Assembly: GCF_005280585.1 (NCBI RefSeq)
Contig: NZ_SZVO01000015.1
Location: 142,066 to 206,065, forward strand
Source of the DNA: Dyadobacter frigoris
GTDB taxonomy: Bacteria > Bacteroidota > Bacteroidia > Cytophagales > Spirosomataceae
Direction of reading: 5' to 3'
DNA length: 64,000 bases
The notes below the pieces were generated by a model. The model was not told where the DNA came from. It ran no database searches and was given only the letters and a program-made list of their open reading frames with translations. A program made the translations under genes and the position numbers. This document shows positions 53,177 through 61,827 of this stretch, piece by piece; position 1 is the first letter of the stretch; each line of letters begins with the position of its first letter.

Positions 53177-54379
53177 ATGAAGAAAATTTATTTGATTTTG
53201 TCGGCATTGACTATGTTTGTTATCTCTTGCCAGTCACCGGAAAAAGTGGATTCACAAAATGATTCAAATAGTTTAGATGCTGTCAAAAGTGAAACGATTT
53301 TAAATGTAGCCAGGAATTTCGATGCCTTTACCTCGGTAGCTTCTAGTAAAGATGGTGCTAGAAATGCAAGAATTGGAGATAAAGAAAAAACAATTAGAGA
53401 TATAACTCCATTTAAAGATGATCAAGGCAATGCATTGTACTATGTTATTAATTATAAACAAGGAGGATTTGTAATTGTTTCGGCGGAAAAAAAGACACTA
53501 CCAATATTAGCATTTTCCGATAGTAATGAATTTCCAATTGGTAAAGAGCTTCCAAACGGAATTAAAGAAACGATAAGCAGTTACAGTGAATCCATTAAAA
53601 AAGCACGATTAGACAATTCCACTACTGATTCCAGAATTGTAAAAGAATGGGAAAGATTAAGCAATACAAATGCCATTAACGAGTGGGTTGAAACAGCACG
53701 AAAATCGGGTGGTATTAAAACATCGACTGAGCCGGTAGATCCTCCATGTGAAGACTCTCAAATATATATAGGACCATTTACGCCTGCATGGGGACAAGGA
53801 GCTAACTGGAATTCCCAGATGCCACTACAATCAACCTTTGGATGTACGGGTTTACCAAATGAACGAGCATTCACTGGCTGTGTTGCAACGGCAATGGCAG
53901 AAGTAATGAATTATCATCATTTTCCTAATTCATATAATTGGTCAGCCATGGGAGCTACTCTATCAGAAACTGCTCGTTTGATGAGAGATGCAGCCAATAG
54001 CGTCACCACGAGTTATCAATGTACAGCAACACTTACAGCTAGCAGTACTAACGTTGCTCCTGGTCTAATCAACGGCTTTGGTTACTCATCTGCCAATTAT
54101 GCTGCTTACAATGTAAATACTATCCAAAATGAAATATTAAATTTCGCTAGGCCAGTTATTCTCATGGGAACACGCGTTAATTTTGGTGCACATGCTTGGG
54201 TTTGCGATGGTTTTTATCAATATCTTCCCTGTGGCTCAATGTTTACTCCAATGCTATATATGAATTGGGGCTTTGAAGGCTCCTTTAACGGATTTTATTC
54301 AATTTCTACCGGATTTGATCCTTGGGGTCAATCGATATATTTCACTAATTTATTAATGGTATCATCTATTAGACCTTAA
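53177..54379 (+). CDS. C10-family (streptopain-like) cysteine protease, lipoprotein
   Basis: 400 residues with a lipoprotein signal (MFVISCQS). Residues about 35-150 form the Spi-type prodomain (FKDDQGNALYYVINYKQGGF, VSAEKKTLPILAFSD). The catalytic domain has Cys235 in TGCVATAMAEVMNYHHFP and His339 in NFGAHAWVCDGF, with PAWGQGANWNSQMPL ahead of the active-site Cys. The family includes SpeB and interpain. The product is likely surface-bound and processed by removal of the prodomain. Its neighbours are small lipoproteins. Confidence 0.9.
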   Translation: MKKIYLILSALTMFVISCQSPEKVDSQNDSNSLDAVKSETILNVARNFDAFTSVASSKDGARNARIGDKEKTIRDITPFKDDQGNALYYVINYKQGGFVIVSAEKKTLPILAFSDSNEFPIGKELPNGIKETISSYSESIKKARLDNSTTDSRIVKEWERLSNTNAINEWVETARKSGGIKTSTEPVDPPCEDSQIYIGPFTPAWGQGANWNSQMPLQSTFGCTGLPNERAFTGCVATAMAEVMNYHHFPNSYNWSAMGATLSETARLMRDAANSVTTSYQCTATLTASSTNVAPGLINGFGYSSANYAAYNVNTIQNEILNFARPVILMGTRVNFGAHAWVCDGFYQYLPCGSMFTPMLYMNWGFEGSFNGFYSISTGFDPWGQSIYFTNLLMVSSIRP

Positions 54380-54391
54380 CCGAAAAATATT

Positions 54392-54910
54392 ATGAAAAAT
54401 ATACTTTTTTATGCAATAGTCGTGGTTTTTGGGATTATAAGTTGTACAGACAAAAATGAGGACGAGATGAATATTCAACAGTTAGGTGGTTATTTTTCGG
54501 GAAGTCTTGATATAATGATAAAAGATAAAAATGGGTTTGATATGCTTGATGTTGGCAATCCAAACTCCCTGAAAAAATTCAAGGTATACTATTTGTTGAA
54601 TGGAAAGAAAGAGCTTTACAGCAAGTCTCTGATGTACGCTCCGAATGGTTATGTTATAGAAAAATTTGCGACTGACAGCTATTATCATATGCAATTATTC
54701 ATTAACAGTCCGAATCCTGAAAGCACGAACAATAATAACTGGATTACCTACCTTGAATTTGAAGACGGAAGCACAGATACAATAAAAGCTTCTTTTGATA
54801 TTAAGCCAGGTTATATTGCTGTGGAAAGAGCCTCTTATAATGATAAATTGGCGTGGAATCCGTCCCAAAATAATGGCGTTTTACAAACATTTGAATTGAC
54901 AAAGCAGTAA
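54392..54910 (+). CDS. small lipoprotein next to the C10 protease
   Basis: 172 residues with lipobox (VVFGIISCTDK). It starts 12 bp after the protease stop, so it shares the transcript and may encode an inhibitor or partner of the protease; C10 proteases often have adjacent inhibitor genes, but no inhibitor motif is recognised here. Confidence 0.65.
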   Translation: MKNILFYAIVVVFGIISCTDKNEDEMNIQQLGGYFSGSLDIMIKDKNGFDMLDVGNPNSLKKFKVYYLLNGKKELYSKSLMYAPNGYVIEKFATDSYYHMQLFINSPNPESTNNNNWITYLEFEDGSTDTIKASFDIKPGYIAVERASYNDKLAWNPSQNNGVLQTFELTKQ

Positions 54911-54950
54911 GGAGAACATACTAACTTATGTGGAAGATTATAAATAACTG

Positions 54951-55445
54951 ATGACAAAAACTATTTTGCTTAATCTATTTTTTATAATATTTCTTTCTTG
55001 CTCAGAAAAAAACGAATCAGCAATTGGCTTATATAATAATCTGAGAAATAAAGAAATAGAAGTAAGAAAGTTTGATGGATATACTCTTACAAAAAGGGGA
55101 TCATACTACATGATTTCTCTGAGAGGAAAAAAGGGATTCTTAGTTTACGATTTCAAAATAAATAATGAGCACGATTTAGATTTAAAAAATGAACCAATTT
55201 CAAATGAGCAAAAAGAAATAATTTATGAATTGTTAACATTCAAGGAAGAACATATTATCGTAAAGGTCGATGGAATATTGCAAACAGTAAACAATAAACC
55301 AATCATTGAATTTCGAACCGGTAGCGATGAAGTTTTAGTCTATTTTGACGATCCTCAGTATATGGTTAAATTCTCAACTACTGAAAAATCGTTTAAAAAA
55401 ATCGACACTAAGTGGGGTTATTACTTAGGAGAGCCACTTTCATAG
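54951..55445 (+). CDS. small lipoprotein, paralogue of 56157
   Basis: 164 residues with lipobox (FLSCSEK). The C-terminal part (EVLVYFDDPQYMVKFSTTEK, then SFKKIDTKWGYYLGEPLS) closely matches the gene at 56157. It is followed by a hairpin repeat also found after the paralogue. Function unknown; the family resembles small immunity-type lipoproteins in toxin loci. Confidence 0.65.
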   Translation: MTKTILLNLFFIIFLSCSEKNESAIGLYNNLRNKEIEVRKFDGYTLTKRGSYYMISLRGKKGFLVYDFKINNEHDLDLKNEPISNEQKEIIYELLTFKEEHIIVKVDGILQTVNNKPIIEFRTGSDEVLVYFDDPQYMVKFSTTEKSFKKIDTKWGYYLGEPLS

Positions 55446-55463
55446 ATTGAAATCCGTTTCAGA

Positions 55464-55497
55464 GACTTAGAATCTTCTATGAGGGAGATTCTAAGTC
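55464..55497 (+). terminator. hairpin repeat after lipoprotein gene, copy 1
   Basis: GACTTAGAATCT (55464-55475) pairs with AGATTCTAAGTC (55486-55497). The surrounding 50 bp are almost identical to those following the paralogue at 56633. Confidence 0.6.
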
Positions 55498-55535
55498 AAA
55501 ACCAATCCACGATTAGGCATTTTTCCACTCGTATA

Positions 55536-55940
55536 ATGATCCAATTAAAATTATTTATAGCATTTATACTGCTTACCACCAATATAAACTCATTTGGACA
55601 GACAATAACTGACCCAATTGATGTTCCCTATTTCGTGATCAAAAGAAAAACGGCAAATGTACTGCTACCTGAAAGCTTAGGTGGTAAGAGTGTCAAGGGC
55701 TTTGCCGGAATTACTATAGCTGTAAATTCTCTGGGCAAGGTGCAACACTCGGAAATGGTAAAGTTGAAATTATCGGGAAAGGTAAACCTGTCTTATCAGC
55801 CAGGCCAAGACGTCAAAAGTGATACGGTTCTTAAGTTTGAGACATTTATACTAAAAAATGTTTCTAAAATCAAGATCATTAAAACAGACAAAAGGAAACC
55901 GCCTAAGCTAAGTACAATTACATTTCTTGTTAGATTTTAA
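55536..55940 (+). CDS. small exported protein with signal peptide
   Basis: About 134 residues from the ATG at 55536. A hydrophobic leader ending NINSFGQ is a signal peptide; the longer upstream start at 55479 would lie in the hairpin repeat and is not preferred. The rest (FAGITIAVNSLGKVQHSEMV) is a beta-rich small domain with no recognised family. Confidence 0.55.
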   Translation: MIQLKLFIAFILLTTNINSFGQTITDPIDVPYFVIKRKTANVLLPESLGGKSVKGFAGITIAVNSLGKVQHSEMVKLKLSGKVNLSYQPGQDVKSDTVLKFETFILKNVSKIKIIKTDKRKPPKLSTITFLVRF

Positions 55941-56156
55941 AAAAGCCTGAGTAACTGTCAATTTGTGGAATAGTTCCAGATGACAGGTATTCTAAGTGAA
56001 GCAGTAACAATGAGAAAAAATTGTTAATCAATTAATTTTGTGCTATGGGCCGCTGAAATATTTTTGATAATAATTATCATCTTTCATTGGGTATTTAGGA
56101 ATTAAAAGGAAAGTGGCTGCCTGCTGTGCAGAAGTTGCTTTCCAATACAATATATT

Positions 56157-56633
56157 ATGCATAAACTCATAAGCACCCTGATTATTTCCGTCGGAATATT
56201 TTCCTGCACTTCGAAAGATAAAACAGCGACCGACCTATATCAAGAAATAGAGAAAAATGAAGTTATGGTTAAAAACTTCAACGGACACTCTATTTTTAAA
56301 AGAGGCGTTTTCTATGTATTTGATCAGGAAAAAGCAGTTTATTTTGTTGACGATTTTGAAATCAATAAAGACCATCAAATAAAATTGGTCAAGTCTCCCC
56401 GGGCTTCAAAAGAAAAGGAAGAAGAGATTTACTTACTGTTGGAATTTATTGTTGAACATGAAATCCCAACAGTTAATTCTTATGGTGAATATATAGAATT
56501 TAGAACCCGAAGCCAGGAAGTTTTAGTCTATTTTAATGATCCAGATTATATGGATAAATTCAAAGCAAGTGAAAAATCGTTTAAAAAAATCGACAAGAAA
56601 TGGGGTCACTACTTAGGAAAGCCACTTTCATAG
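56157..56633 (+). CDS. small lipoprotein, paralogue of 54951
   Basis: 158 residues with lipobox (IISVGIFSCTSK). EVLVYFNDPDYMDKFKASEK, then SFKKIDKKWGHYLGKPLS are shared with the 54951 gene, and the 3' flanks are repeats too. So gene plus terminator appear to have been duplicated, with an unrelated gene (55536) between the copies. Confidence 0.65.
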   Translation: MHKLISTLIISVGIFSCTSKDKTATDLYQEIEKNEVMVKNFNGHSIFKRGVFYVFDQEKAVYFVDDFEINKDHQIKLVKSPRASKEKEEEIYLLLEFIVEHEIPTVNSYGEYIEFRTRSQEVLVYFNDPDYMDKFKASEKSFKKIDKKWGHYLGKPLS

Positions 56634-56651
56634 ATTGAAATCTGTTTCAGA

Positions 56652-56686
56652 GACTTAGAATCTTCCATGATGGAAGATTCTAAGTC
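56652..56686 (+). terminator. hairpin repeat after lipoprotein gene, copy 2
   Basis: GACTTAGAATCTTCCA (56652-56667) forms a 16-bp perfect stem with TGGAAGATTCTAAGTC (56671-56686). It is the second copy of the repeat after 55445. Confidence 0.65.
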
Positions 56687-57230
56687 TAAATAATCCACTT
56701 AAAGTCATTGATTATGAAAAAAATAAACTTCACGATGGTACCTTATATACTCCGATTATAATGCCACTTTATATTGTTTTCGGCGCTTTTCAGGGCGTGT
56801 TGGATATTCTAGAAAAAATTTCATTTCAGATTCAAAAGGATATTAGGCTTCCGTAAAATTTTAAGATCCCACATTGTATTTGAGGTTTTCTCAAAAATGG
56901 GGTAAAATTAAAAGAAAGGAGAAAAACCGTCACGACCTCCGCGTATAAGGTTTTTCTTTGCCATAATCTTGGTATATCCAATTCTAAGGCATTATTCCCG
57001 CATTTTTGAGATAACTAATAGGCTTTGGAAATAGGTTGATTAATCCAAAATGATAAAATGGAACAGAATCTATATTCTTCATACCGGATTATTTTCGAAA
57101 TAGTTTTAAAGATGGAGCTGAGATTCGAGTGCCCGATAGATGCTCCGCCAATTTGCTGTGCAAAACCCGTGGCGCTTTTTGCACTTTCTTTTAATTTAAC
57201 CCAGATATTGACGTAAGTAGATTTAAAAGT
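56687..57230. other. decayed intergenic stretch before the JAB-like toxin remnant
   Basis: No intact gene. Short plus-strand open pieces occur (for example, a NNPLKVIDYEKNKLHDG frame near 56690-56750) that could be remnants of an RHS-type gene, but they are too short to name. The minus-strand frame at 57015-57242 has no recognised features. Confidence 0.45.
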
Positions 57231-57516
57231 AGGGACGAACAATCGCTTTTAAAGCACTTTCTGTCAACAAAGGTCGGGTACGATTTCTTTGCTCAATTTG
57301 CTAACAAAGGAGATAAAGTTGCAGGGGTAACGTTTAATATGACAGGTGAACGCTCCCGGGATTTATTATCCATCCAGTCTACGGCTCATATAAATATGGT
57401 ATTTGACAATGGGCTTACCCAGACTTTTGAACGTAAAGACCCTTCTTTAAATACGGATCGAAGTGGAAGTTTTTACGGAAAAGAATTGCAATTTGCAGAT
57501 GAAAATACTGACATTA

Positions 57517-58562
57517 ACGTGAATTCGGGATAAGAATTTTACTTATTTTTCAGAAAACAGGGAAAATATTATTATATTTAAGTATCTGACATCCAAATAT
57601 TTAACCAATACATTCCCATATTTTCAAAGGATAAAGTTCCCGAAATATTTTGCATTGTAGACGATTTCGCTAAGGAATTTGATTCACGAATCAAAGATTT
57701 AAAATTGGCGCAATTAGCCTTGGATAAACGGCACAGAAACAGAGCTTTATCCATCTCCGACTCTGAGATATTGACTATTTTGATTTATTTTCATTTGGGA
57801 GCTCATAGAACTTTTAAGCATTATTATCAACAGATAGTTCAGGATCATTGGATGGATTTATTTCCTAAATCATTGTCTTACAACAGATTCGTTGAGATAC
57901 AGAGTCGGTATTTTATTGTTTTAGCCTTGTTTTTGAAAGAGAAATCTCTGGGAAAGTGTACAGGAATTAGCTTTATGGACAGTAACACAATTAACGTTTG
58001 TAAGAATCAAAGAATACATAATCATAAAGTATTCAAAAACTTGGCCGAGAGAGGAAAGTTCTCTACGGGCTGGACTGGGCGTCCCCGTTCTCTGGTTTTA
58101 AGCTCCATTTGATTTGCAATGAAAAGGGTGAGCTACTTTCCTTTTATTTAACAAAAGGAAATATTGATGATCGTAACCCCAAACACATTAAAAAACTTAC
58201 CGAACAGCTATTTGGAAGGATTTACGCTGGCAAAGGCTATCTTTCAAAGGCCCTTTGGGAAATGTTATTCGCAGATGGTATGCAGTTGATCACCAAGATA
58301 AGAAAAAATATGAAGGAGCATATTATGGAGTTGAGAGACAAACTTTTGCTAAGAAAAAGAGCCATTATTGAAACTATAAACGACGAATTGAAAAACTTAT
58401 GTCAGGTCGAACACACCCGACATAGATCTGTAAATAACTTCATAATGAACATCTTAGGTGCGCTAGTTGCTTACTGTTTCTTTCCCAAAAAACCGTCACT
58501 TAATATTGAAGAAGTCAAAACAAACCAACTTTTTCTAACCGCCGCTTAACCCGAATTCACGT
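57517..58562 (+). mobile_element. IS982-type insertion sequence with target duplication
   Basis: Ends: ACGTGAATTCGGGATAAG (57517-57534) and, inverted, CTTAACCCGAATTCACGT (58545-58562), matching at 17 of 18 positions. The 7-bp GACATTA occurs directly outside both ends (57510-57516 and 58563-58569). The element is 1046 bp and contains the transposase gene. It split a toxin-tip module (57231-58811). Confidence 0.9.
57582..58549 (+). pseudogene. IS982-family transposase, frameshifted
   Basis: Frame one runs from 57582 to 58112 (KRHRNRALSISDSEILTILI, then FKHYYQQIVQDHWMDLFPKS, then GISFMDSNTINVCKNQRIHN). Frame two runs from about 58079 to 58549 (GFKLHLICNEKGELLSFYLT, then LFGRIYAGKGYLSK, then LLLRKRAIIETINDELKNLC), offset by 2. 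The expected continuous sequence around GWFFGFKLHL is disrupted at 58070-58095. The catalytic Asp is in frame one (FMDSN) and the Glu in frame two (IIETIND). So one copy has probably lost activity, unless the shift is a sequencing error. Confidence 0.8.
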
Positions 58563-58797
58563 GACATTAGTAAAGGTGTTATACATTTGATCCGCATACA
58601 TGATTAACAAGGGAATTATTCAAAGTTAAATGCATTAAGCCATGAAGCATTTGTCCATGTGCAAGAGGATGTAAACAGAATAAGAGCTTTACAAAGCGAC
58701 GGAACTATTAGGCCGGGAACTGCTAACATTCTACCTGTTGATACTAGTGAGGAAACTTGCCGGAATATCCCTGAAGTCCACTCTTACTCCAAGGTAA

Positions 58798-59646
58798 TTA
58801 ACCGAATTTGAGTCCAGGTTTTTTCTCTCTTTTAGCCTCTTCACCCGAAGTCTGTTTCATTCCTACCTCCATTTGTTGCCCTATGCGTTTTTCCAAATGG
58901 ACCATCGAGTAAGCCCTCCCAATCTCAGAGCCCTTGATCTTCGTTCCGTTTTTGGTATTGACAAAGGCAATACCACGTCCCAGGTAAGTTTTATAACCCT
59001 GTTCGTTGAGTTTTTCTTTCAGCTCTTGCAGTGAGCTGACTATCGGTAAACGCTGATCGATCAAATCTTTCAATGTCTGAATCGCTTTGTTCGCCCGGTG
59101 CTGCTCTTTTCTTTCAGGATCGGTCAAATACATTTCGGGGGTGATCTGAAGACCCAGTTTAAGCTCCATTTTTCGGCAAAACTTTCCTGTCCTGGCGTAA
59201 TTGTTAAAATGGTCGGCCGTGTTTTTTCCATTGTAATTGATACGGTTTGCCGCAACATGAATGTGTTCATGGGGCTTATCCAGATGCCGGAATACGATCA
59301 GCTGGTTGTTCTCAAAACCAAAGTCTTTGGCAAACGCAGTGGCTAGCTCCCTGATCTGTTCAACGGTTGGCTTCTCACCAGGCGGGAAACTGAATGACTG
59401 ATGCCAGACGAACTTGTTAAGCTTTCTATTTTTATCCCAGTTGCCCAGAAACTGCCTGGTTAGACTATCCATATTGTAACGACCGTCCGGCAGCTTTTCA
59501 AGTGATAGATTCTGAATATAAAGGATTTCGCCCCGCACATCTTCCGGACCGAGTTGCTTGCGCTGCTCCGGCGTCAGAAGTTTGTCATAGTAGCAGTAAT
59601 AAAGCAGCTCTTTGGGGTAATTTCCCAGGTTAACGTTTCCGATCAT
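58798..59646 (-). CDS. relaxase / mobilization nuclease (MobB/MobA type)
   Basis: 282 residues. Motif III of relaxases is present: HEHIHVAANRIN with His126, His128 and His130 as metal ligands. GNVNLGNYPKELLYYCYYDK, then GPEDVRGEILYIQNLS are N-terminal features of Bacteroidota MobB-like proteins. The catalytic Tyr is not certain (several Tyr at 16-20). The enzyme nicks DNA at the origin of transfer for mobilization. Overlaps the upstream MobC-like gene by 4 bp (start 59646, MobC stop 59643-59645). Confidence 0.88.
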   Translation of the reverse strand: MIGNVNLGNYPKELLYYCYYDKLLTPEQRKQLGPEDVRGEILYIQNLSLEKLPDGRYNMDSLTRQFLGNWDKNRKLNKFVWHQSFSFPPGEKPTVEQIRELATAFAKDFGFENNQLIVFRHLDKPHEHIHVAANRINYNGKNTADHFNNYARTGKFCRKMELKLGLQITPEMYLTDPERKEQHRANKAIQTLKDLIDQRLPIVSSLQELKEKLNEQGYKTYLGRGIAFVNTKNGTKIKGSEIGRAYSMVHLEKRIGQQMEVGMKQTSGEEAKREKKPGLKFG

Positions 59647-60305
59647 GGCTTTCTATTTTTTAAAAGTTCCTGCACCGCTTGATTGACCGCTTCATGCACC
59701 AACTGAGGATTTTCCTGCCGGGTATGTTTCCAGGCTTTTAGTGCATGGACAGCTTCCTCCGTCAGATAATAACCTTCATATTTTTCCAGAAGCTCTTTGC
59801 TTACTTTTAAAATACCAGCTGTCTTTTCCAGCACGCTGGCTTTGTTTTCACTTTCCGGCAACACCTTTCCAAGATACATTTCAAGCTGCTGCATCCACTC
59901 CTCGATATCTGACAGGCTCTTTCTGATCGTCCAGATCTCAAAATCTTCAAACACCCATTTGGTAATCAGATCGGAAAGTATCCGTACATTTTTACTGCTG
60001 TCCTGCCAGCGCTGCGAGAGCAATTCCGCATCCCTTGTTTTAAGTACAGCCAACGAAAGAATTCCGCTAAGCTTTTCAAGGATCAGGATCGTTTCGGCAG
60101 TCCTTGCCGGAAGCGATTTTTTCTGTGGCCGTTTAATCGGGCTGTTCAGCGCGAGCGTTAAAAAATACTGGCTGGCAGAAAGTCCGCTCCTTTCAATGTG
60201 CTGGTTCAACAGCTCTTTTTCTTCTTTGGTCGCCCATATCGAAAAATGGGATCGTCTGACAATCTTTTCATTTTTGGCTGGTCTGCCTTTTGGTTTCTTT
60301 TCCAT
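59643..60305 (-). CDS. MobC-like relaxosome accessory protein
   Basis: 220 residues. A short basic N-terminus (KKPKGRPAKNEKIVRRSHFS) is followed by a ribbon-helix-helix-like region (WATKEEKELLNQHIERSGLS, then ASQYFLTLALNSP), which resembles MobC/plasmid-mobilization proteins that bind the oriT. The C-terminal 150 residues are helical. It is directly upstream of the relaxase on the same strand and downstream of the inverted-repeat region at 60372-60431, the likely oriT. Confidence 0.8.
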   Translation of the reverse strand: MEKKPKGRPAKNEKIVRRSHFSIWATKEEKELLNQHIERSGLSASQYFLTLALNSPIKRPQKKSLPARTAETILILEKLSGILSLAVLKTRDAELLSQRWQDSSKNVRILSDLITKWVFEDFEIWTIRKSLSDIEEWMQQLEMYLGKVLPESENKASVLEKTAGILKVSKELLEKYEGYYLTEEAVHALKAWKHTRQENPQLVHEAVNQAVQELLKNRKP

Positions 60306-60598
60306 AATCTTGAATAATTTGAAGTGATCTAAAACAATGAGCTATGAGCCCAAAGGCGAATAGCTGGGGGTCAAGGGGGCTCTGCCCCTTGCAAGCTTCC
60401 GCCGGTCGCCGTTTTTCACGGCGTACCGGCGATAGCTTGATTTGGGGAAGCCAACGCCTATGATCTATTGCAGCTGAAATGTTTCTAAAACGGCTCTTAT
60501 GATTGCCCTTTCGGGCTGACTTTGGCTTATTATTGCCTGACTGGACGTACTTGTGCTTAATTTTTGGACTATTTGAGATCAACAGGAAAGGTTTGGGA
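60306..60598. other. intergenic region upstream of mobC with candidate oriT
   Basis: No gene recognised. Two strong GC-rich hairpins lie at 60372-60391 and 60400-60431. The rest has runs of G and no frame with recognised features. Confidence 0.6.
60372..60431. other. candidate origin of transfer (oriT)
   Basis: CAAGGGG-gctctg-CCCCTTG (60372-60391) and CGCCGGTCGCCG (60400-60411) with CGGCGTACCGGCG (60419-60431) are two adjacent GC-rich inverted repeats 67 bp upstream of the mobC start and on the same side as the relaxase. This is the usual placement and structure of oriT in mobilizable elements. The nic site is not identified. Confidence 0.5.
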
Positions 60599-60730
60599 TC
60601 ATTCCAGCCTTTTCAGGGGCACTTTGACCACTTTTTGCCTTTCGTCAAACTCGTAGGTCTGCCCGAAGATGTGCTTGCCCTTTTTGACCGGCTTTAAGAT
60701 CAGGTAAACAACCCCGTCATCCTTTGTCAA
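60599..60730 (-). CDS. 43-residue protein in the mobilization operon
   Basis: From a TTG at 60730: residues 4-15 DDGVVYLILKPV, then KKGKHIFGQTYEFDERQKVV, then VKVPLKRLE, stop TGA at 60599. The codon use and charge pattern look coding, and the frame overlaps the stop of the membrane protein gene (60717) by 14 bp, as expected in a coupled operon. No family recognised. Confidence 0.55.
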   Translation of the reverse strand: MTKDDGVVYLILKPVKKGKHIFGQTYEFDERQKVVKVPLKRLE

Positions 60731-61133
60731 TTCCCCCCTGACTGATCAGGTATTCATAGCTGGTGACATTACGGTAGCTGCGGACAGTGTCTTTCAGATT
60801 TTCATAATCTTTATACGTACTCATGTAAATGTAAAAGAAAATACCCAGGATCAACGCGCAGACAGCGTACGGGAGGCTTCGCCCAAAACCGTAGCGGAAA
60901 GCTTCCGGTTTTGAGCCAAAGTGAATCTGTTTGATCGAACCTTTGAAGGTTTCACTGAGCCGTTTGTTTTCTCTCAGGTTGGCAAGCAGCTGCATATTCA
61001 TTTTATCAAACTGCACCTGGTTGTCCAGCATCGTGATCGCCGTCCAGTCATCCATCTCCATGCCGTAGCGGGCCAGGTAATCTGCCTTGATAAGCAGCAG
61101 CTCTTTCTGCTGCAACGGAGTCTGCTCAGTCAT
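60717..61133 (-). CDS. small single-pass membrane protein of the transfer module
   Basis: About 138 residues from the ATG at 61133; an in-frame earlier start at 61151 lies deeper in the ParA gene. One hydrophobic segment (PYAVCALILGIFFYIYM), a soluble N-terminal helix-rich part and a short C-terminal tail. It follows ParA with an 8-bp overlap. It has no recognised domain but position in the operon suggests a membrane role in transfer or in anchoring ParA. Confidence 0.65.
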   Translation of the reverse strand: MTEQTPLQQKELLLIKADYLARYGMEMDDWTAITMLDNQVQFDKMNMQLLANLRENKRLSETFKGSIKQIHFGSKPEAFRYGFGRSLPYAVCALILGIFFYIYMSTYKDYENLKDTVRSYRNVTSYEYLISQGGIDKG

Positions 61134-61827
61134 AGCGAAAGTTGATATCAAGTTCTCTTATCAGTCTTTTTCTTGGACCACGGTCATAATCTTCCAGGGC
61201 TAGCCCTTTGCTTACACCCGAGAGTATCTCAGTACCAACGTATGTCTCTGGCTCAAAGTCACCAAATCTCCGAAAAGTGAGGCCCATGTTCTCACAGTTC
61301 TCAGCGAGTTCCTTGGCCAGGTCAGGGAACTTACGAAATCCGGTAACACTTTCCCACACCGTAATCTTAAAGTCATCTCTTACAACTTTTACCATTTTAA
61401 GCAGATATTCAACCGAAGCATTGTACGCACCCGCGCCGCCAATAACAATATGAAATTCGATGTCCATATCATCCGCAAATTCTCTCAGAGGCAATTGCAC
61501 ATCATCAAATTCAATTAATGCCGGAAGCTGCTCGCTTTCCGGTGCGCCCAGGTCAATGTAAATTTCCTGATAGCGGCTTCGGGATACCTTATCCAGATAA
61601 ACAAAAAGATTGTCCCGTTGAATGGCTGCTCTTTCATTCAAAAGACTTACTGTATCAAGCTTGTCTTCATCTACAAAGCTCAGCTGACGTCTGCTGGTAA
61701 ACGTAGAGGCATCCATATCCACAAAAAGACAATTTTCGTTGTGATGGTTTTTAAGAGCCATCAGATACATCAGAAGCGATTTACCAACGCCCCCTTTGGA
61801 CTGGGCAATAAAATGTAGCTTTTTCAT
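61126..61827 (-). CDS. ParA-type ATPase (MinD/Mrp-like)
   Basis: 233 residues. Deviant Walker A KGGVGKS at 11-17, DMDAST at about 36-42, then IYIDLGAPESEQLPALIEFD. Such proteins partition plasmids or position DNA/proteins; in integrated elements they are often maintenance or transfer helpers. No parB-like gene is evident nearby, except the small downstream HTH and hypothetical proteins. Part of the minus-strand operon from 63488 to 58798. Confidence 0.85.
   Translation of the reverse strand: MKKLHFIAQSKGGVGKSLLMYLMALKNHHNENCLFVDMDASTFTSRRQLSFVDEDKLDTVSLLNERAAIQRDNLFVYLDKVSRSRYQEIYIDLGAPESEQLPALIEFDDVQLPLREFADDMDIEFHIVIGGAGAYNASVEYLLKMVKVVRDDFKITVWESVTGFRKFPDLAKELAENCENMGLTFRRFGDFEPETYVGTEILSGVSKGLALEDYDRGPRKRLIRELDINFRYD

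Larger units (their letters stand above)
57231..58811 (+). pseudogene. JAB-like toxin-tip module, interrupted by an IS982-type insertion
   Basis: Part one (57231-57516) reads LLKHFLSTKVGYDFFAQFAN, then VAGVTFNMTGERSRDLLSIQ. Part two (58570-58811) reads NYSKLNALSHEAFVHVQEDV, then NRIRALQSDGTIRPGTANIL. Removing the insertion and one target copy joins them in one frame (ENTDI, then SKGVIHLIRIHD), with one TAA at 58605-58607 left in between. The GYDFFAQFA block and HEAFVH resemble the C-terminal tips called JAB-like toxin 1 in Bacteroidota RHS proteins; this rests on memory. No intact start. It ends at the stop of the relaxase gene, which is convergent. Confidence 0.55.

Noticed and set aside
56690..56850. 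Open stretch with NNPLKVIDYE that could be an RHS-core ending
   Set aside because: Too short and lacks the DPxG that normally follows; might be chance.
57015..57242. Minus-strand 75-codon frame with IWVKLKESAKSATGFAQQIG
   Set aside because: No recognised family; overlaps the start of the toxin-tip remnant on the other strand.
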